Both the position numbers and the translations under genes were made by a program. The notes under the pieces were generated by a model. It saw nothing but the letters and a program-made list of their open reading frames with translations, was not told the origin of the DNA and searched no databases. DNA of 64,000 nucleotides from Sphingobium sp. MI1205 (GTDB lineage: Bacteria > Pseudomonadota > Alphaproteobacteria > Sphingomonadales > Sphingomonadaceae), in contig NZ_CP005189.1 in assembly GCF_001563285.1 (NCBI RefSeq), positions 62,001 to 126,000 of the forward strand, written 5' to 3'. How positions within the stretch are numbered: the first letter of the stretch is position 1; the number at the start of each line of letters is the position of its first letter. This document shows, piece by piece, positions 18,465-27,138 of the stretch.

Positions 18465-19547
18465 TCAGCCGCGCAGTTCGGGTAGCGGCGTCCATTCTTT
18501 TTCGGGCGGCAGCGGTGCGAACAGGCTGTCGATCAGATCGTCCGTCACCTCTTCTGGCGTCGCCGGATTCCAGCGCGGCGCATTATCCTTGTCGATGATC
18601 ACCGCGCGCACGCCTTCGATAAAGTCGGGACGCCGGATGACATGGCAACCGATGCGATATTCGTTGCGCATATTGTCGGCAAAGTCCGCGAAGGCCGCGC
18701 CTTCCGCCATCTGCCGCAGGGCGACCTTGATCGTCTGGGGCGATTTGGTGGAAAGGATCGCAAGCTGCGCCCGTGCCCATTCCGATGCATCCGCCCGGAG
18801 AGCAGCGAGAATGTCCTCGTAGCGGTCTGAGGCGAAGAGGCGATCGATGTCGGCCCGCTGGGCGTCCCAATTGGAAGGCGGCGGCGTGTCGCTCATTTCA
18901 TCGAGGATTTCGCTAAGGCCGTCAGGATCGGCGATGATGCGGGCTTTGACCGCATCCAGCTTGTCCGACGCAATATAATGAGTCGCGATGCCGATCGCCA
19001 AGCAATCCGCCCCGTTGATACGCGCGCCAGTGGTCGCGAGCCAGGTGCCCGTGCGGCCCGGCATGCGGGGCAGAAACCAACCGCCGCCGACGTCCGGGAA
19101 CAGGCCGATGCCGGTTTCGGGCATGGCGTAGATGGTCCGTTCGGTCGCTATGCGGTAGCGGGCAGGATCGGAAATGCCGACGCCGCCGCCCATGACAATG
19201 CCGTCAATGAAGGCGATGACCGGCTTTTCATAAACAAAGAGCAGATGGTTCAGGCGATATTCGGTGTGAAAGAAGCGCTCGGCCTCGACGCAGTCGCCCT
19301 TTGCGCTGCTGGCCAACGTGGCGATATCGCCACCGGCGCAGAAACCACGCGACAATTTGGGATCGCCATCCGGCGACACGGCATGGTCCAGCATCACCGC
19401 GACGACCCGATCGTCCCGGCGCCAGGCGAGCAGCGTATCGATCATCGCGGCGCACATTTCGGTAGTCAGTGCATGGATCGCCCTGGGCCGGTTCAGCCGG
19501 ATGCGGCCGACGCCATTGTCGATCGAAATCAGAAGCTGGTCTGTCAT
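18465..19547 (-). CDS. 3-hydroxyisobutyryl-CoA hydrolase (copy 1)
   Basis: A 360-residue crotonase-fold enzyme of the HIBYL-CoA hydrolase family, which frees 3-hydroxyisobutyrate from its CoA ester. Oxyanion-hole segments [13 protein letters not shown] and [13 protein letters not shown], and the acidic site [19 protein letters not shown], fit the family; the length of about 360 separates it from plain enoyl-CoA hydratases (about 260). Either of two adjacent ATGs could start; I chose the second (19547) because the close paralogue begins MTDQ. Sits 10 bases downstream of the dehydrogenase gene. Confidence 0.9.
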   Translation of the reverse strand: MTDQLLISIDNGVGRIRLNRPRAIHALTTEMCAAMIDTLLAWRRDDRVVAVMLDHAVSPDGDPKLSRGFCAGGDIATLASSAKGDCVEAERFFHTEYRLNHLLFVYEKPVIAFIDGIVMGGGVGISDPARYRIATERTIYAMPETGIGLFPDVGGGWFLPRMPGRTGTWLATTGARINGADCLAIGIATHYIASDKLDAVKARIIADPDGLSEILDEMSDTPPPSNWDAQRADIDRLFASDRYEDILAALRADASEWARAQLAILSTKSPQTIKVALRQMAEGAAFADFADNMRNEYRIGCHVIRRPDFIEGVRAVIIDKDNAPRWNPATPEEVTDDLIDSLFAPLPPEKEWTPLPELRG

Positions 19548-19557
19548 CATCCCTCCA

Positions 19558-20700
19558 TTATTGCCGCAGCATGTCGCGTGCGACGATCATCCGCATCACC
19601 TGATTGGTGCCCTCCAGGATTGAATGGACGCGCAGGTCACGCCAGACGCGTTCGATTGGATAGTCCATGAGGTAGCCATAGCCGCCGTGCAACTGGAGCG
19701 CGCGGTCAGCAACGCTGGAGCCGGTATCGGTCGCGATGCGCTTGGCCATGGCGGCGAAGCAGGTCTTGTCAGGGGTGTTTTCGGTGACCTTGACGGCAGC
19801 CATGTAAAGCAACGCGCGGGCGGCCTGAACTTCTGTTTCCATGTCGGCAAGCGTGAACTGCGTGTTCTGGAAATCGGCGATCGGCTGACCGAACTGCGTG
19901 CGGTCCTTCGTAAAGGCGACGGCTTCGTCGATGCAGCGCTGCGCGCCGCCCAGCGAGCAGGCGCCGATGTTGAGGCGACCGCCGTCAAGGCCCATCATCG
20001 CAATGCGAAAGCCTTCACCTTCCGCACCGACCAGATTATCCACCGGCACGCGCACGGCGTCGAAATTGACCTGGGCGGTGGGTTGCGAATGCCACCCGAG
20101 CTTGCGTTCCTGCGCGCCGAAGCTGACGCCCGGCATGTCCTTTTCGACGACAAGGCAACTAATGCCCCTTGGGCCTTCCTCGCCAGTGCGGACCATGACG
20201 ACATAGATGTCATTTTCGCCGCCGCCCGATATGAACTGCTTGGAACCGGTGACGACATAATGATCGCCGTCCTTCACTGCGCGTGTCTTGAGCGCGGCGG
20301 CGTCGGAGCCTGCACCCGCTTCCGTCAGGCAATAGCTGCCCATTCGGTCCATCGGCACCATTGAGGGCAGATATTTGTCCTTCACCACCTGGCTACCAAA
20401 TCGGTCGATCATCCAGGCAGCCATATTGTGGATGGAAATGAAGGCGCTGGTGGATGGGCAGCCATAGGCCATCGCCTCCATTATCAGCGCCGATTCCAGG
20501 CGCCCAAGGCCGATGCCCCCGGAAGATTCCGATACATAGATGCCACCAAAACCGAGCTGCGCGGCGGCACGGATCGTGTCACGCGGGAAGATGTGCTTTT
20601 CATCCCATTCGGCTGCCTGGGGGGTAATCGCATCAGAGGTAAAGCGCCTCGCCACCTCCTGAATGGCGATCTGCTCTTCGGTTAGAGCGAATTGGGTCAT
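19558..20700 (-). CDS. Isobutyryl-CoA/acyl-CoA dehydrogenase (copy 1)
   Basis: A 380-residue flavoprotein of the acyl-CoA dehydrogenase family; with the next genes, it most likely forms methacrylyl-CoA from isobutyryl-CoA. Family signatures seen are YCLTEAGAGSDAAALKT and the C-terminal LQLHGGYGYLMDYPIERVWRD, where the catalytic Glu region lies. First gene of the operon acd-hydrolase-mmsB. By eye it shares about 85-90% of positions, ungapped, with the copy at 53679-54821. The substrate is inferred from operon context. Confidence 0.93.
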   Translation of the reverse strand: MTQFALTEEQIAIQEVARRFTSDAITPQAAEWDEKHIFPRDTIRAAAQLGFGGIYVSESSGGIGLGRLESALIMEAMAYGCPSTSAFISIHNMAAWMIDRFGSQVVKDKYLPSMVPMDRMGSYCLTEAGAGSDAAALKTRAVKDGDHYVVTGSKQFISGGGENDIYVVMVRTGEEGPRGISCLVVEKDMPGVSFGAQERKLGWHSQPTAQVNFDAVRVPVDNLVGAEGEGFRIAMMGLDGGRLNIGACSLGGAQRCIDEAVAFTKDRTQFGQPIADFQNTQFTLADMETEVQAARALLYMAAVKVTENTPDKTCFAAMAKRIATDTGSSVADRALQLHGGYGYLMDYPIERVWRDLRVHSILEGTNQVMRMIVARDMLRQ

Positions 20701-20822
20701 GTCGGCCTTTTCCATTTCGTTCAAGCCAGCGCTCGCTGTTAACCGCATTCGAGTGTGACGGGAAGTCCCGCCAAAGGAACAGCTCTCACGATCGCTTCGT
20801 TACGCGCGTCAGGGAGGATGTG

Positions 20823-21365
20823 ATGAGTAGCGATGACGTCACTGATGGTGGACCTGCCCAAACGCTTTCCGGCGTTCTTCCCGACGACACAGAAGCGGCG
20901 GCCGAAGCCCTGCTGCGACTATGTTGCGAAGCGGATCTGAAAATCAGCACGGCGGAAAGCTGTACCGGTGGATTGCTGGCGTCGCTGCTGACCGACGTGG
21001 AGGGCGCGAGCCACGCTTTCGAGCGCGGATTCGTGGTCTATAGCGAGGATGCGAAATGCGACCTGCTGGGGATCGCGCGCGAGCAGATCGACGCATGCGG
21101 CGCGGTCAGCCGCGATGTGGCGATCGCCATGGCGGAAGGCGCGATAAACAAATCCAATGCCGATATCGCGCTGGCGGTGACCGGCTATGCAGGCTCCGCA
21201 CCGCCGGGGGATGAGCCGGGCCTCGTTCATTTCGGCTGCGCCCGCCGTGGGGCCAAGACCCGGCATCGCGAAGAACATTTTGGCGACATTGGGCGCGGGC
21301 CGATCCGGTTGGAAGCGATCGCGGTGGCGCTGGAAATGATGAGGGAGGCTGTTGATGCCCGTTGA
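20823..21365 (+). CDS. pncC: Nicotinamide-nucleotide amidohydrolase (CinA C-terminal family)
   Basis: 180 residues, beginning MSSDDVTDGG. The signature TAESCTGGLLASLLTDVEG and the later GYAGSAPPGDEPGLVHFGCA match PncC, which deamidates NMN to nicotinate mononucleotide and so recycles pyridine nucleotides. The ATG (20823) is preceded by GGAGG; the stop is 11 bases inside the start of nadE, so the two are one unit. The molybdopterin-binding CinA N-terminal domain is absent, as in stand-alone PncC enzymes. Confidence 0.92.
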   Translation: MSSDDVTDGGPAQTLSGVLPDDTEAAAEALLRLCCEADLKISTAESCTGGLLASLLTDVEGASHAFERGFVVYSEDAKCDLLGIAREQIDACGAVSRDVAIAMAEGAINKSNADIALAVTGYAGSAPPGDEPGLVHFGCARRGAKTRHREEHFGDIGRGPIRLEAIAVALEMMREAVDAR

Positions 21366-23418
21366 TCGCTTCGAGGCCATCGAGACGCATGGGCTGGTAA
21401 GGCTGGCCGCCGCGACACCCGAAGCGAGCGTGGCCGATGTGGGCGCCAATGCAAAGGCGATCCTGCAACTCGCGCGGCAGGCTGCCGAAAAGGGGGCAGA
21501 CATCATCCTTTTCCCCGAACTTTGCCTGTCCTCCTACGCGATCGACGACCTGCATCTTCAGGATGCGCTGCTGGATAGGGTGGAAGCGGAGATAGGGCGG
21601 CTTGTCCACGCCAGCGCGGACTTGCCCGTGCTGCTGGTCGGCGCTCCGGTGCGGCGGAACGGGCGGCTGTATAATGCCGCGCTCGTGATCGCGGGCGGCA
21701 GGCTGCTGGGCGTGGTGCCGAAAAGCTATCTGCCCAATTATCGGGAATATTATGAAAAGCGCTGGTTTGCGCCGGGCGCTGGCCTGACCGGACTGGACAT
21801 CGACCTGGCTGGCTATCGCGCGCCCTTTGGCCCTGATTTGATCTTTGAGGCCGGGAATCGTGCGGACTTCATCTTTCATGTCGAAATTTGCGAGGATTAT
21901 TGGGCGCCGCTGCCCCCATCAACATTCGGTGCGCTGGCGGGGGCCTTGATCCTGTGCAATCTCTCGGCCTCCAACATTATCGTCGGAAAGGCGCGGGACC
22001 GGGATTTGCTGTCCGCCGCGCAATCGATGCGATGTATCGCTGCCTATGCCTATTCGGCGGCAGGGTACGGCGAAAGCACCACTGACATGGCCTGGGACGG
22101 GCAGGCGATGGTGCATGAGATGGGCGACATGCTGGCGCAATCGGCGCGCTTTGGCGATGCGCCGGAGATCATCTATGCCGATATCGATGCCCAGCGGCTG
22201 CGGTTGGAAAGGATGCGCAACGGCACCTTCAACGATACGGCCGAAGCGATGGGCCATCCAGAGCTGCGGTTTCGCCGCGTGACGTTCGAGGCGGCGGCCG
22301 TTGGGGACCGCGAAGGGCTTCATCGCCCGGTGCGCCGCTTCCCCTTTGTCCCGGCCGACCCCTTGCAGCTGGACGCGGACTGCTATGAAGCATTCAATAT
22401 CCAGGTGGAGGGGCAGGTCACCCGATTCCGCGCCACGGCGGGCAAGCATTTTGTCATTGGCGTGTCGGGCGGGCTCGATTCTACCCATGCGCTTATCGTC
22501 GCGGCCAAGGCGTGCGACCGGCTGGGCCTGCCGCGATCGGCGATCCTTGGCTATACGATGCCGGGCTTTGCCACGGGCGAACATACCAAAGCCAACGCCT
22601 GGCGCCTGATGAACGCCTTGGGGGTGAAGGGGGCGGAAATTGACATTCGGCCAGCCGCGCGGCAGATGCTTGCCGACATGGACCATCCCTTCGCCAAAGG
22701 GGAGGCGGTCTACGACGTCACCTTTGAAAATGTGCAGGCGGGACTGCGGACCGATTATCTGTTTCGCCTCGCTAATCGCAATGGCGGTTTTGTCGTCGGG
22801 ACGGGCGACCTTTCCGAACTGGCGCTAGGGTGGTGCACCTATGGCGTCGGCGATCATATGAGCCATTATGCCGTCAACAGTGGCGTACCCAAGACGCTGA
22901 TCCAATATCTGATCCGCTGGTGCATCGCGACGGACCAGTTCGATGCGGAGACGGACGCGATATTGCAGGCGATCGTGGATCAGGAAATATCGCCGGAATT
23001 GGTGCCTGCTGACGCCACCGGCGCGATGCAGAGTACGGAAAGCCGGGTCGGCCCGTACGCGCTGAACGACTTTTTCCTGCACCATATCGTCCGCTGGGGA
23101 CAGCCGCCGTCCAAGGTCGCATTCCTGGCCTGGCACGCCTGGCGCGATGTGGAGGCGGGAAGCTGGCCACCCGGCTATCCCGAGGGCGCAAAGCTGGCCT
23201 ACGACCTGCCCACCATCCGCCATTGGCTGGACAATTTCCTGTACCGCTTCTTCACCATCAGCCAGTTCAAGCGGTCGGCCATACCAAATGGGCCGAAGGT
23301 GTCGGGCGGCGGCGCGCTGTCGCCACGGGGAGACTGGCGTGCGCCTTCGGACGGGGGAGCGTCGGTCTGGCTGGACGAATTGTCCGACCGTTTGGGGTCC
23401 GTCGCAAAGAGTGAGTGA
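21355..23418 (+). CDS. nadE: Glutamine-dependent NAD+ synthase
   Basis: 687 residues with an N-terminal nitrilase-type glutaminase (about 20-300: catalytic Glu in ILFPELCLSSYAIDD, Lys in VPKSYLPNYREYYEKRWF, Cys in VEICEDYW) and a C-terminal ATP-pyrophosphatase synthetase domain with the P-loop VIGVSGGLDSTHALI. Ammonia released from glutamine amidates NaAD to NAD+. Overlaps pncC by 11 bases and has its own GGGAGG site. The pair closes the NMN -> NaMN -> NaAD -> NAD salvage route except for the adenylyltransferase, which is not in the window. Confidence 0.96.
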   Translation: MPVDRFEAIETHGLVRLAAATPEASVADVGANAKAILQLARQAAEKGADIILFPELCLSSYAIDDLHLQDALLDRVEAEIGRLVHASADLPVLLVGAPVRRNGRLYNAALVIAGGRLLGVVPKSYLPNYREYYEKRWFAPGAGLTGLDIDLAGYRAPFGPDLIFEAGNRADFIFHVEICEDYWAPLPPSTFGALAGALILCNLSASNIIVGKARDRDLLSAAQSMRCIAAYAYSAAGYGESTTDMAWDGQAMVHEMGDMLAQSARFGDAPEIIYADIDAQRLRLERMRNGTFNDTAEAMGHPELRFRRVTFEAAAVGDREGLHRPVRRFPFVPADPLQLDADCYEAFNIQVEGQVTRFRATAGKHFVIGVSGGLDSTHALIVAAKACDRLGLPRSAILGYTMPGFATGEHTKANAWRLMNALGVKGAEIDIRPAARQMLADMDHPFAKGEAVYDVTFENVQAGLRTDYLFRLANRNGGFVVGTGDLSELALGWCTYGVGDHMSHYAVNSGVPKTLIQYLIRWCIATDQFDAETDAILQAIVDQEISPELVPADATGAMQSTESRVGPYALNDFFLHHIVRWGQPPSKVAFLAWHAWRDVEAGSWPPGYPEGAKLAYDLPTIRHWLDNFLYRFFTISQFKRSAIPNGPKVSGGGALSPRGDWRAPSDGGASVWLDELSDRLGSVAKSE

Positions 23419-23475
23419 CTATAAGCTGGTCGCGGCCATGGTTACCAAATATGGACACATTATGCCCACAAATGA

Positions 23476-23504
23476 TTGACATGACGCAATAATCCGGTTA
23501 AACG
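23476..23504 (+). promoter_or_regulatory. Candidate promoter of the riboswitch transcript
   Basis: A consensus -35 hexamer TTGACA (23476-23481) is followed by 17 bases and a weak -10, TAAACG (23499-23504). A start near 23511 would give about 27 bases before the first riboswitch stem. Suggestive only, as the -10 is poor. Confidence 0.4.
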
Positions 23505-23537
23505 AGCGGTAAGGCAAAGAAGCGCGCCGCAGCGAGC

Positions 23538-23627
23538 TTCCTGGCCGAAAGGGCAAACTGTCGGTGACGGCAGGACGCAAAGCTTCCGGTCTCTTAGGTG
23601 GAGATAGCGGGGTTACCGAAGCAGGAA
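23538..23627 (+). ncRNA. Cyclic di-GMP-I (GEMM-I) riboswitch aptamer
   Basis: All the conserved GEMM-I parts occur in order: GGGCAAAC (23551-23558); the first hairpin CTGTCG-GTGA-CGGCAG (23558-23573) with a GNRA tetraloop; GACGCAAAGC (23574-23583); a second hairpin TCTC/GAGA (23590-23604); and TAGCGGGGTTACCG (23605-23618). A closing stem TTCCTG (23538-23543) with CAGGAA (23622-23627) buries an AGGA Shine-Dalgarno-like site, so ligand binding would be expected to block translation of the ATG at 23636. The downstream region holds no ordinary gene. Confidence 0.85.
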
Positions 23628-23635
23628 CATATGCG

Positions 23636-23710
23636 ATGAAAGCGCTTGGCCTTTTCTCTTCAGATATGGATTTTGGACCATCGGGTTGCGCAGGTCGCTC
23701 CCCGGGTTAA
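23636..23710 (+). CDS. Possible 24-residue ORF under the riboswitch
   Basis: The ATG lies nine bases after the AGGA that closes the riboswitch, good spacing for translation. Product MKALGLFSSDMDFGPSGCAG then RSPG, stop TAA. Three later dyads suggest that the RNA beyond is structured rather than coding: ATGCCG/CGGCAT near 23712, CGGCCA/TGGCCG near 23799, and CTCCC/GGGAG near 23826. The peptide may be a leader or the true target; I recognise no homologue. Confidence 0.3.
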   Translation: MKALGLFSSDMDFGPSGCAGRSPG

Positions 23711-23848
23711 TGCCGTTTTGGCTTTAGGCGGCATGGTGAGGCGGGGCCTGGACGAAGCCCTTACCCATGTTCGCAGGACATCGAATGTCAGCGTCGGCCA
23801 CATCGTTGGCCGCAACCTCTTTGCTCCCTCGGGTCGCACTCTGGGAGA

Positions 23849-23909
23849 GAAGCACAGCGTCCCAAAGACCTATCTCCCCACCACGGGGCGCTGTGCTTCA
23901 TTCTTTTTC
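23849..23909 (+). terminator. Intrinsic terminator of the riboswitch RNA
   Basis: GAAGCACAGCGTCCC (23849-23863) pairs with GGGGCGCTGTGCTTC (23885-23899) over 15 base pairs with one G-U, followed by ATTCTTTTTC. It ends a plus-strand transcript of about 390 bases that starts before the riboswitch. The 3' arm overlaps the stop codon of convergent glpD. Confidence 0.85.
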
Positions 23910-25469
23910 CTGTAACGACGTCGGCCGTGCTTCTGACGGATCGCGGATTGCGCCATCGAGATAGGCGGACAGCCGGTCAACCGCCTCAGGCGGGAGGTGG
24001 AGGCCCAGCTTGCTGCGGCGGAAGAGAATATCCTCCGCCGTGCGTGCCCATTCCTTGCTGACGAGATAATCGACCTCCGCCCGCGTCAGGTCGCCGCCGA
24101 ATGTCTCGCCCAGATCGTCGAGACCCTGCGCCCTGCCAAGCAGCTGTGGCGCCCGCGAGCCATAAGCGTGGGCGAGGCGGCGCAGCAAAGCGCCGGGCAG
24201 GGCGGGATATTGATCCCCCAGCCTGCTGACCAGCGCATCGATGTCGCCTTGCGGCATGTCTCCGCCGGGCAACTTTGATTCTCCTGTCCACGCGCCGCAG
24301 GTTTCGATGCCTTGCGAGGCGAGGAGATTGAGGGCCTGCTCGGCAAGCCTGCGGTAAGTGGTGATCTTGCCGCCGAATATGCTGAGCAGCGGGGGGCCGT
24401 CGCTATCCAGATCGAGGACGTAATCCCGTGTGACGGCAGAAGCCCGCCCGGCCTTGTCATCATGGAGCGGACGGATGCCCGCATAGGACCAGCGAATATC
24501 CTCCCGTGTAGGTGTACGCGCGAAATAGCGGCCCGCTGTGTCGAGCAGATAGCGGATCTCTGCATCGTCGATCTGCGCCTTTCCGGGCGGGCCGGTCCAG
24601 TCCTCCTCCGTCGTGCCGATCAGGGTGAAGCGCCCTTCATAGGGGATGGCAAAGACGATCCGGCGATCGGCATTTTGCAGCGTGAAGGCGTGATCGCCTT
24701 CATAGAGGCGCGGCACGACGATATGACTGCCTTTGACCAGGCGAACGGCCCGCTCGCTGTGAAGGCCCGCTCTGCCGATGACATCGCTTACCCACGGTCC
24801 GGCTGCGTTGACGAGTATGCGGGCGCGGACTTCCTGCTCGCCCCTGGCATCGGCGATCCTGGCGCGCCAGAACGCGCCCTCGCGACGCGCGTGCAACAGA
24901 CGGGTGCGGGTACGGACGAGCGCGCCACGTTCGGCAGCGTCGAGCGCGTTCAGGACGACCAGCCGACTGTCATCCACCCAGCAATCCGAATAGAGGAATG
25001 CGCGGCCCCGGCGGTCGGCCAGCCCGTCGCCGAAGGGAGAGCGATCCAGCGCCACTGTCCGGGTGGCGGGCAGCGCCTTGCGTCCGCCCAGATGATCGTA
25101 AAGGAAAAGGCCGAGCCGAACCATCCATGCGGGGCGCGGAGAGAGGGTCTGAGGCAACAGGAAACTGAGCGGCCAGATGATGTGCGGCGCCATGCGCCAC
25201 AGCCGTTCCCGTTCGATCAGGGACTCGCGCACCAGGCTGAACTCGCCATACTCAAGATAACGCAGTCCGCCATGGATCAGCTTGGTCGATGCGGACGATG
25301 TGTGGCCGGCAAGGTCATCCTGCTCGACGAGCAATAGTCTGTAACCCCGTCCGGCGGCGTCGCGGGCGATGCCGGCGCCATTGACGCCCCCGCCCACGAC
25401 CAGCATGTCCAAGTCAGCCGGGGGGCCTTCATCCTTTTCATCAAGCCTCGGCCCCGACAGGTTTTTCAT
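23898..25469 (-). CDS. glpD: Glycerol-3-phosphate dehydrogenase (FAD)
   Basis: 523 residues. Peripheral inner-membrane flavoprotein that oxidises sn-glycerol-3-phosphate to dihydroxyacetone phosphate and passes electrons to ubiquinone. N-terminal FAD-binding DMLVVGGGVNGAGIARDAAG, then STKLIHGGLRYLEYGEF and the C-terminal VDYLVSKEWARTAEDILFRR-type lid. The start MKNLSGPRLDEK precedes the Rossmann fold by 20 residues; the longer frame to 25679 would add unrelated sequence. glpF and glpK are not near. Confidence 0.95.
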   Translation of the reverse strand: MKNLSGPRLDEKDEGPPADLDMLVVGGGVNGAGIARDAAGRGYRLLLVEQDDLAGHTSSASTKLIHGGLRYLEYGEFSLVRESLIERERLWRMAPHIIWPLSFLLPQTLSPRPAWMVRLGLFLYDHLGGRKALPATRTVALDRSPFGDGLADRRGRAFLYSDCWVDDSRLVVLNALDAAERGALVRTRTRLLHARREGAFWRARIADARGEQEVRARILVNAAGPWVSDVIGRAGLHSERAVRLVKGSHIVVPRLYEGDHAFTLQNADRRIVFAIPYEGRFTLIGTTEEDWTGPPGKAQIDDAEIRYLLDTAGRYFARTPTREDIRWSYAGIRPLHDDKAGRASAVTRDYVLDLDSDGPPLLSIFGGKITTYRRLAEQALNLLASQGIETCGAWTGESKLPGGDMPQGDIDALVSRLGDQYPALPGALLRRLAHAYGSRAPQLLGRAQGLDDLGETFGGDLTRAEVDYLVSKEWARTAEDILFRRSKLGLHLPPEAVDRLSAYLDGAIRDPSEARPTSLQEKE

Positions 25470-25572
25470 GACAAACCATATTATCGCATAATTGGCCGAG
25501 CGATATAGCGGCCACCATATCCGGATCGGTCTTGGCTCTCGGATGTTAGCTCTCATGCAGAAGGGAGTGAGC

Positions 25573-26532
25573 ATGGCAGCACAGGACACCGATAGGGGCC
25601 GATCAGCGCAACGGCCGCGGGATATGCCGAAGGCGGCGTGGCGCGACATATTGCTACGGACCTGGAATGAAAGCAGCACCGATAATGTCGGCCTGGTTTC
25701 CGCCGGAGTTGCCTTTTATGGTTTCCTCGCCTTCGTGCCGACATTGGCTGCGCTCGTCCTCTGTTATGGGCTGCTGGCCGATCCATCGACGATCGCCGAT
25801 CATCTGCGGTCGTTGTTCCAACTGCTGCCGGAAGAAGCCGCCCGGCTTATCGGTGAACAGTTGCTGTCCGTCATCAACACAAGCGCCGACAAGAAGGGCT
25901 TTGGCCTGCTCGTGTCCCTCACCCTGTCCATCTATGGGGCGATGAACGGCGCCAGCGCGATCGTGAAGGCGGTAAACATCGCCTATGACGAAGAAGAAAG
26001 CCGCAGCTTCATCAGGCTGACGGCGCTGGCCTGTCTGATCACCATTGGCCTGTTGGTCACGGCTGTTATCGCGATTTTCGCCATTGCAGCGCTCGCATTT
26101 ATGGAACAGCTGATGCCGGGCGCGCCGGGCATCGTGACGACGGCAATCCGCATCGGCTTCTGGCTGTTGGCCGCACTTGCCGCCAGCATGATCGTCAGCA
26201 TGGTCTACCGCTACGCTCCCGACCGGCATCGCGCGCAATGGCGATGGCTGACGCCGGGATCGGTGTTGGCGACGGTGGGCTGGCTAGCGGTGAGTCTTGG
26301 ATTTGGCGTCTATGCGTCGCATTTCGGTAACTATGGCGCGACCTATGGGGCGTTGAGCGCCGTAGTCGTCACGCTGATGTGGCTGTATCTGTCGGCCTAT
26401 ATTCTGGTTCTGGGCGCGGAACTGAACAGCGAGATCGAGCATCAAACCGCGGAGGATACAACCATCGGCCGGCCAAAGCCGATGGGCGAGCGCCGTGCCT
26501 ATGTCGCCGATACCATTGGAGCCGTGCCATAA
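25573..26532 (+). CDS. YihY/virulence factor BrkB family membrane protein
   Basis: 319 residues with about six hydrophobic segments. The family core SAGVAFYGFLAFVPTLAALV, with the following INIAYDEEE loop, and the later GSVLATVGWLAVSLGFGVYA and YNYGATYGALSAV-like stretch are typical. Located in the inner membrane; the function of the family is not settled. The start at MAAQDTD follows AGAAGGGAGTGAGC and is preferred to the upstream ATG. The gene is divergent from glpD. Confidence 0.88.
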   Translation: MAAQDTDRGRSAQRPRDMPKAAWRDILLRTWNESSTDNVGLVSAGVAFYGFLAFVPTLAALVLCYGLLADPSTIADHLRSLFQLLPEEAARLIGEQLLSVINTSADKKGFGLLVSLTLSIYGAMNGASAIVKAVNIAYDEEESRSFIRLTALACLITIGLLVTAVIAIFAIAALAFMEQLMPGAPGIVTTAIRIGFWLLAALAASMIVSMVYRYAPDRHRAQWRWLTPGSVLATVGWLAVSLGFGVYASHFGNYGATYGALSAVVVTLMWLYLSAYILVLGAELNSEIEHQTAEDTTIGRPKPMGERRAYVADTIGAVP

Positions 26533-26584
26533 TGATTTGTCGGTGGGCTTTAGACGTTAAATCCCGGCCTGAACGATGCGACAG

Positions 26585-26977
26585 TCAGCGGCGGATCATG
26601 GCGGACGCCATAGCCTTGAAGGCTGTCTCCATCTGGCCTGCTATCGGCTGATCCACTGCGACGTCCCGCATCGCGTCGCTCATCGCGCTGATCCACTGCT
26701 CTGCGGTGATCGCATCGATTGCAATGGGCGCATGGGCGGACATCATGCATTTGCCGGGATGAGCATCGAACCAATCGCGTGGTCCGCCCAGCCAGCCGGT
26801 CAGAAATCCGGCAAGCGATTCCCGCAGGGGCCGAAGATTGTCGGCATGCAACGCCCGCAGTTCACGATAGGCGGGCACGCTATCCATCAGGTCATAGAAA
26901 CGATCGACGATGCGCCGTACGCCTTCTGCTCCCCCGACCGCTTCGAAGGGGACGACGCGCGCCTCAGCCTGCGTCAT
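26585..26977 (-). CDS. Group II truncated haemoglobin
   Basis: 130 residues, a 2-over-2 globin that binds O2/NO through haem. The proximal His is His82 in MMSAHAPIAID, and the group II Trp (G8) appears in QWISAM. The N-terminal GGAEGVRRIVDRFYDLM gives the B helix Tyr/Phe region. Possible roles are NO detoxification or O2 handling. The ATG overlaps the stop of the small upstream gene (ATGA), so the two are cotranscribed, and an FNR-type box lies before the operon, which fits microaerobic induction. Confidence 0.9.
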   Translation of the reverse strand: MTQAEARVVPFEAVGGAEGVRRIVDRFYDLMDSVPAYRELRALHADNLRPLRESLAGFLTGWLGGPRDWFDAHPGKCMMSAHAPIAIDAITAEQWISAMSDAMRDVAVDQPIAGQMETAFKAMASAMIRR

Positions 26978-27090
26978 CCACGGCGCCCTTTCAACGCGTC
27001 TTCGATCGACACGCCCGCAAGCACTGCCATGAAGGTGAGCAGGGCGACGACAACAAGCAGATCATAATGGGTGCTGATAAGGTCGGTCAT
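26974..27090 (-). CDS. 38-residue single-span membrane protein
   Basis: A short gene missed by length cut-offs. The product is MTDLISTHYDLLVVVALLTF then MAVLAGVSIEDALKGRRG: one membrane helix with a basic C-terminus predicted inside. It is translationally coupled to the haemoglobin gene (ATGA overlap), has an AGGAGACC-like ribosome site (GAAAGGAGACC in the minus strand), and lies 49 bases from an FNR-type box. Its function is unknown; a haemoglobin-linked membrane anchor or signal is conjecture. Confidence 0.65.
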   Translation of the reverse strand: MTDLISTHYDLLVVVALLTFMAVLAGVSIEDALKGRRG

Positions 27091-27138
27091 TAAAGGTCTC
27101 CTTTCTACCCAGACTATCGCGATCCTGCCGCTGCGGAT

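Noticed and set aside
23646..23915. An 89-codon frame starting TTG behind the riboswitch
   Set aside because: Runs through the 15-bp terminator and its T-run, starts at TTG without a proper ribosome site, and crosses three dyads.
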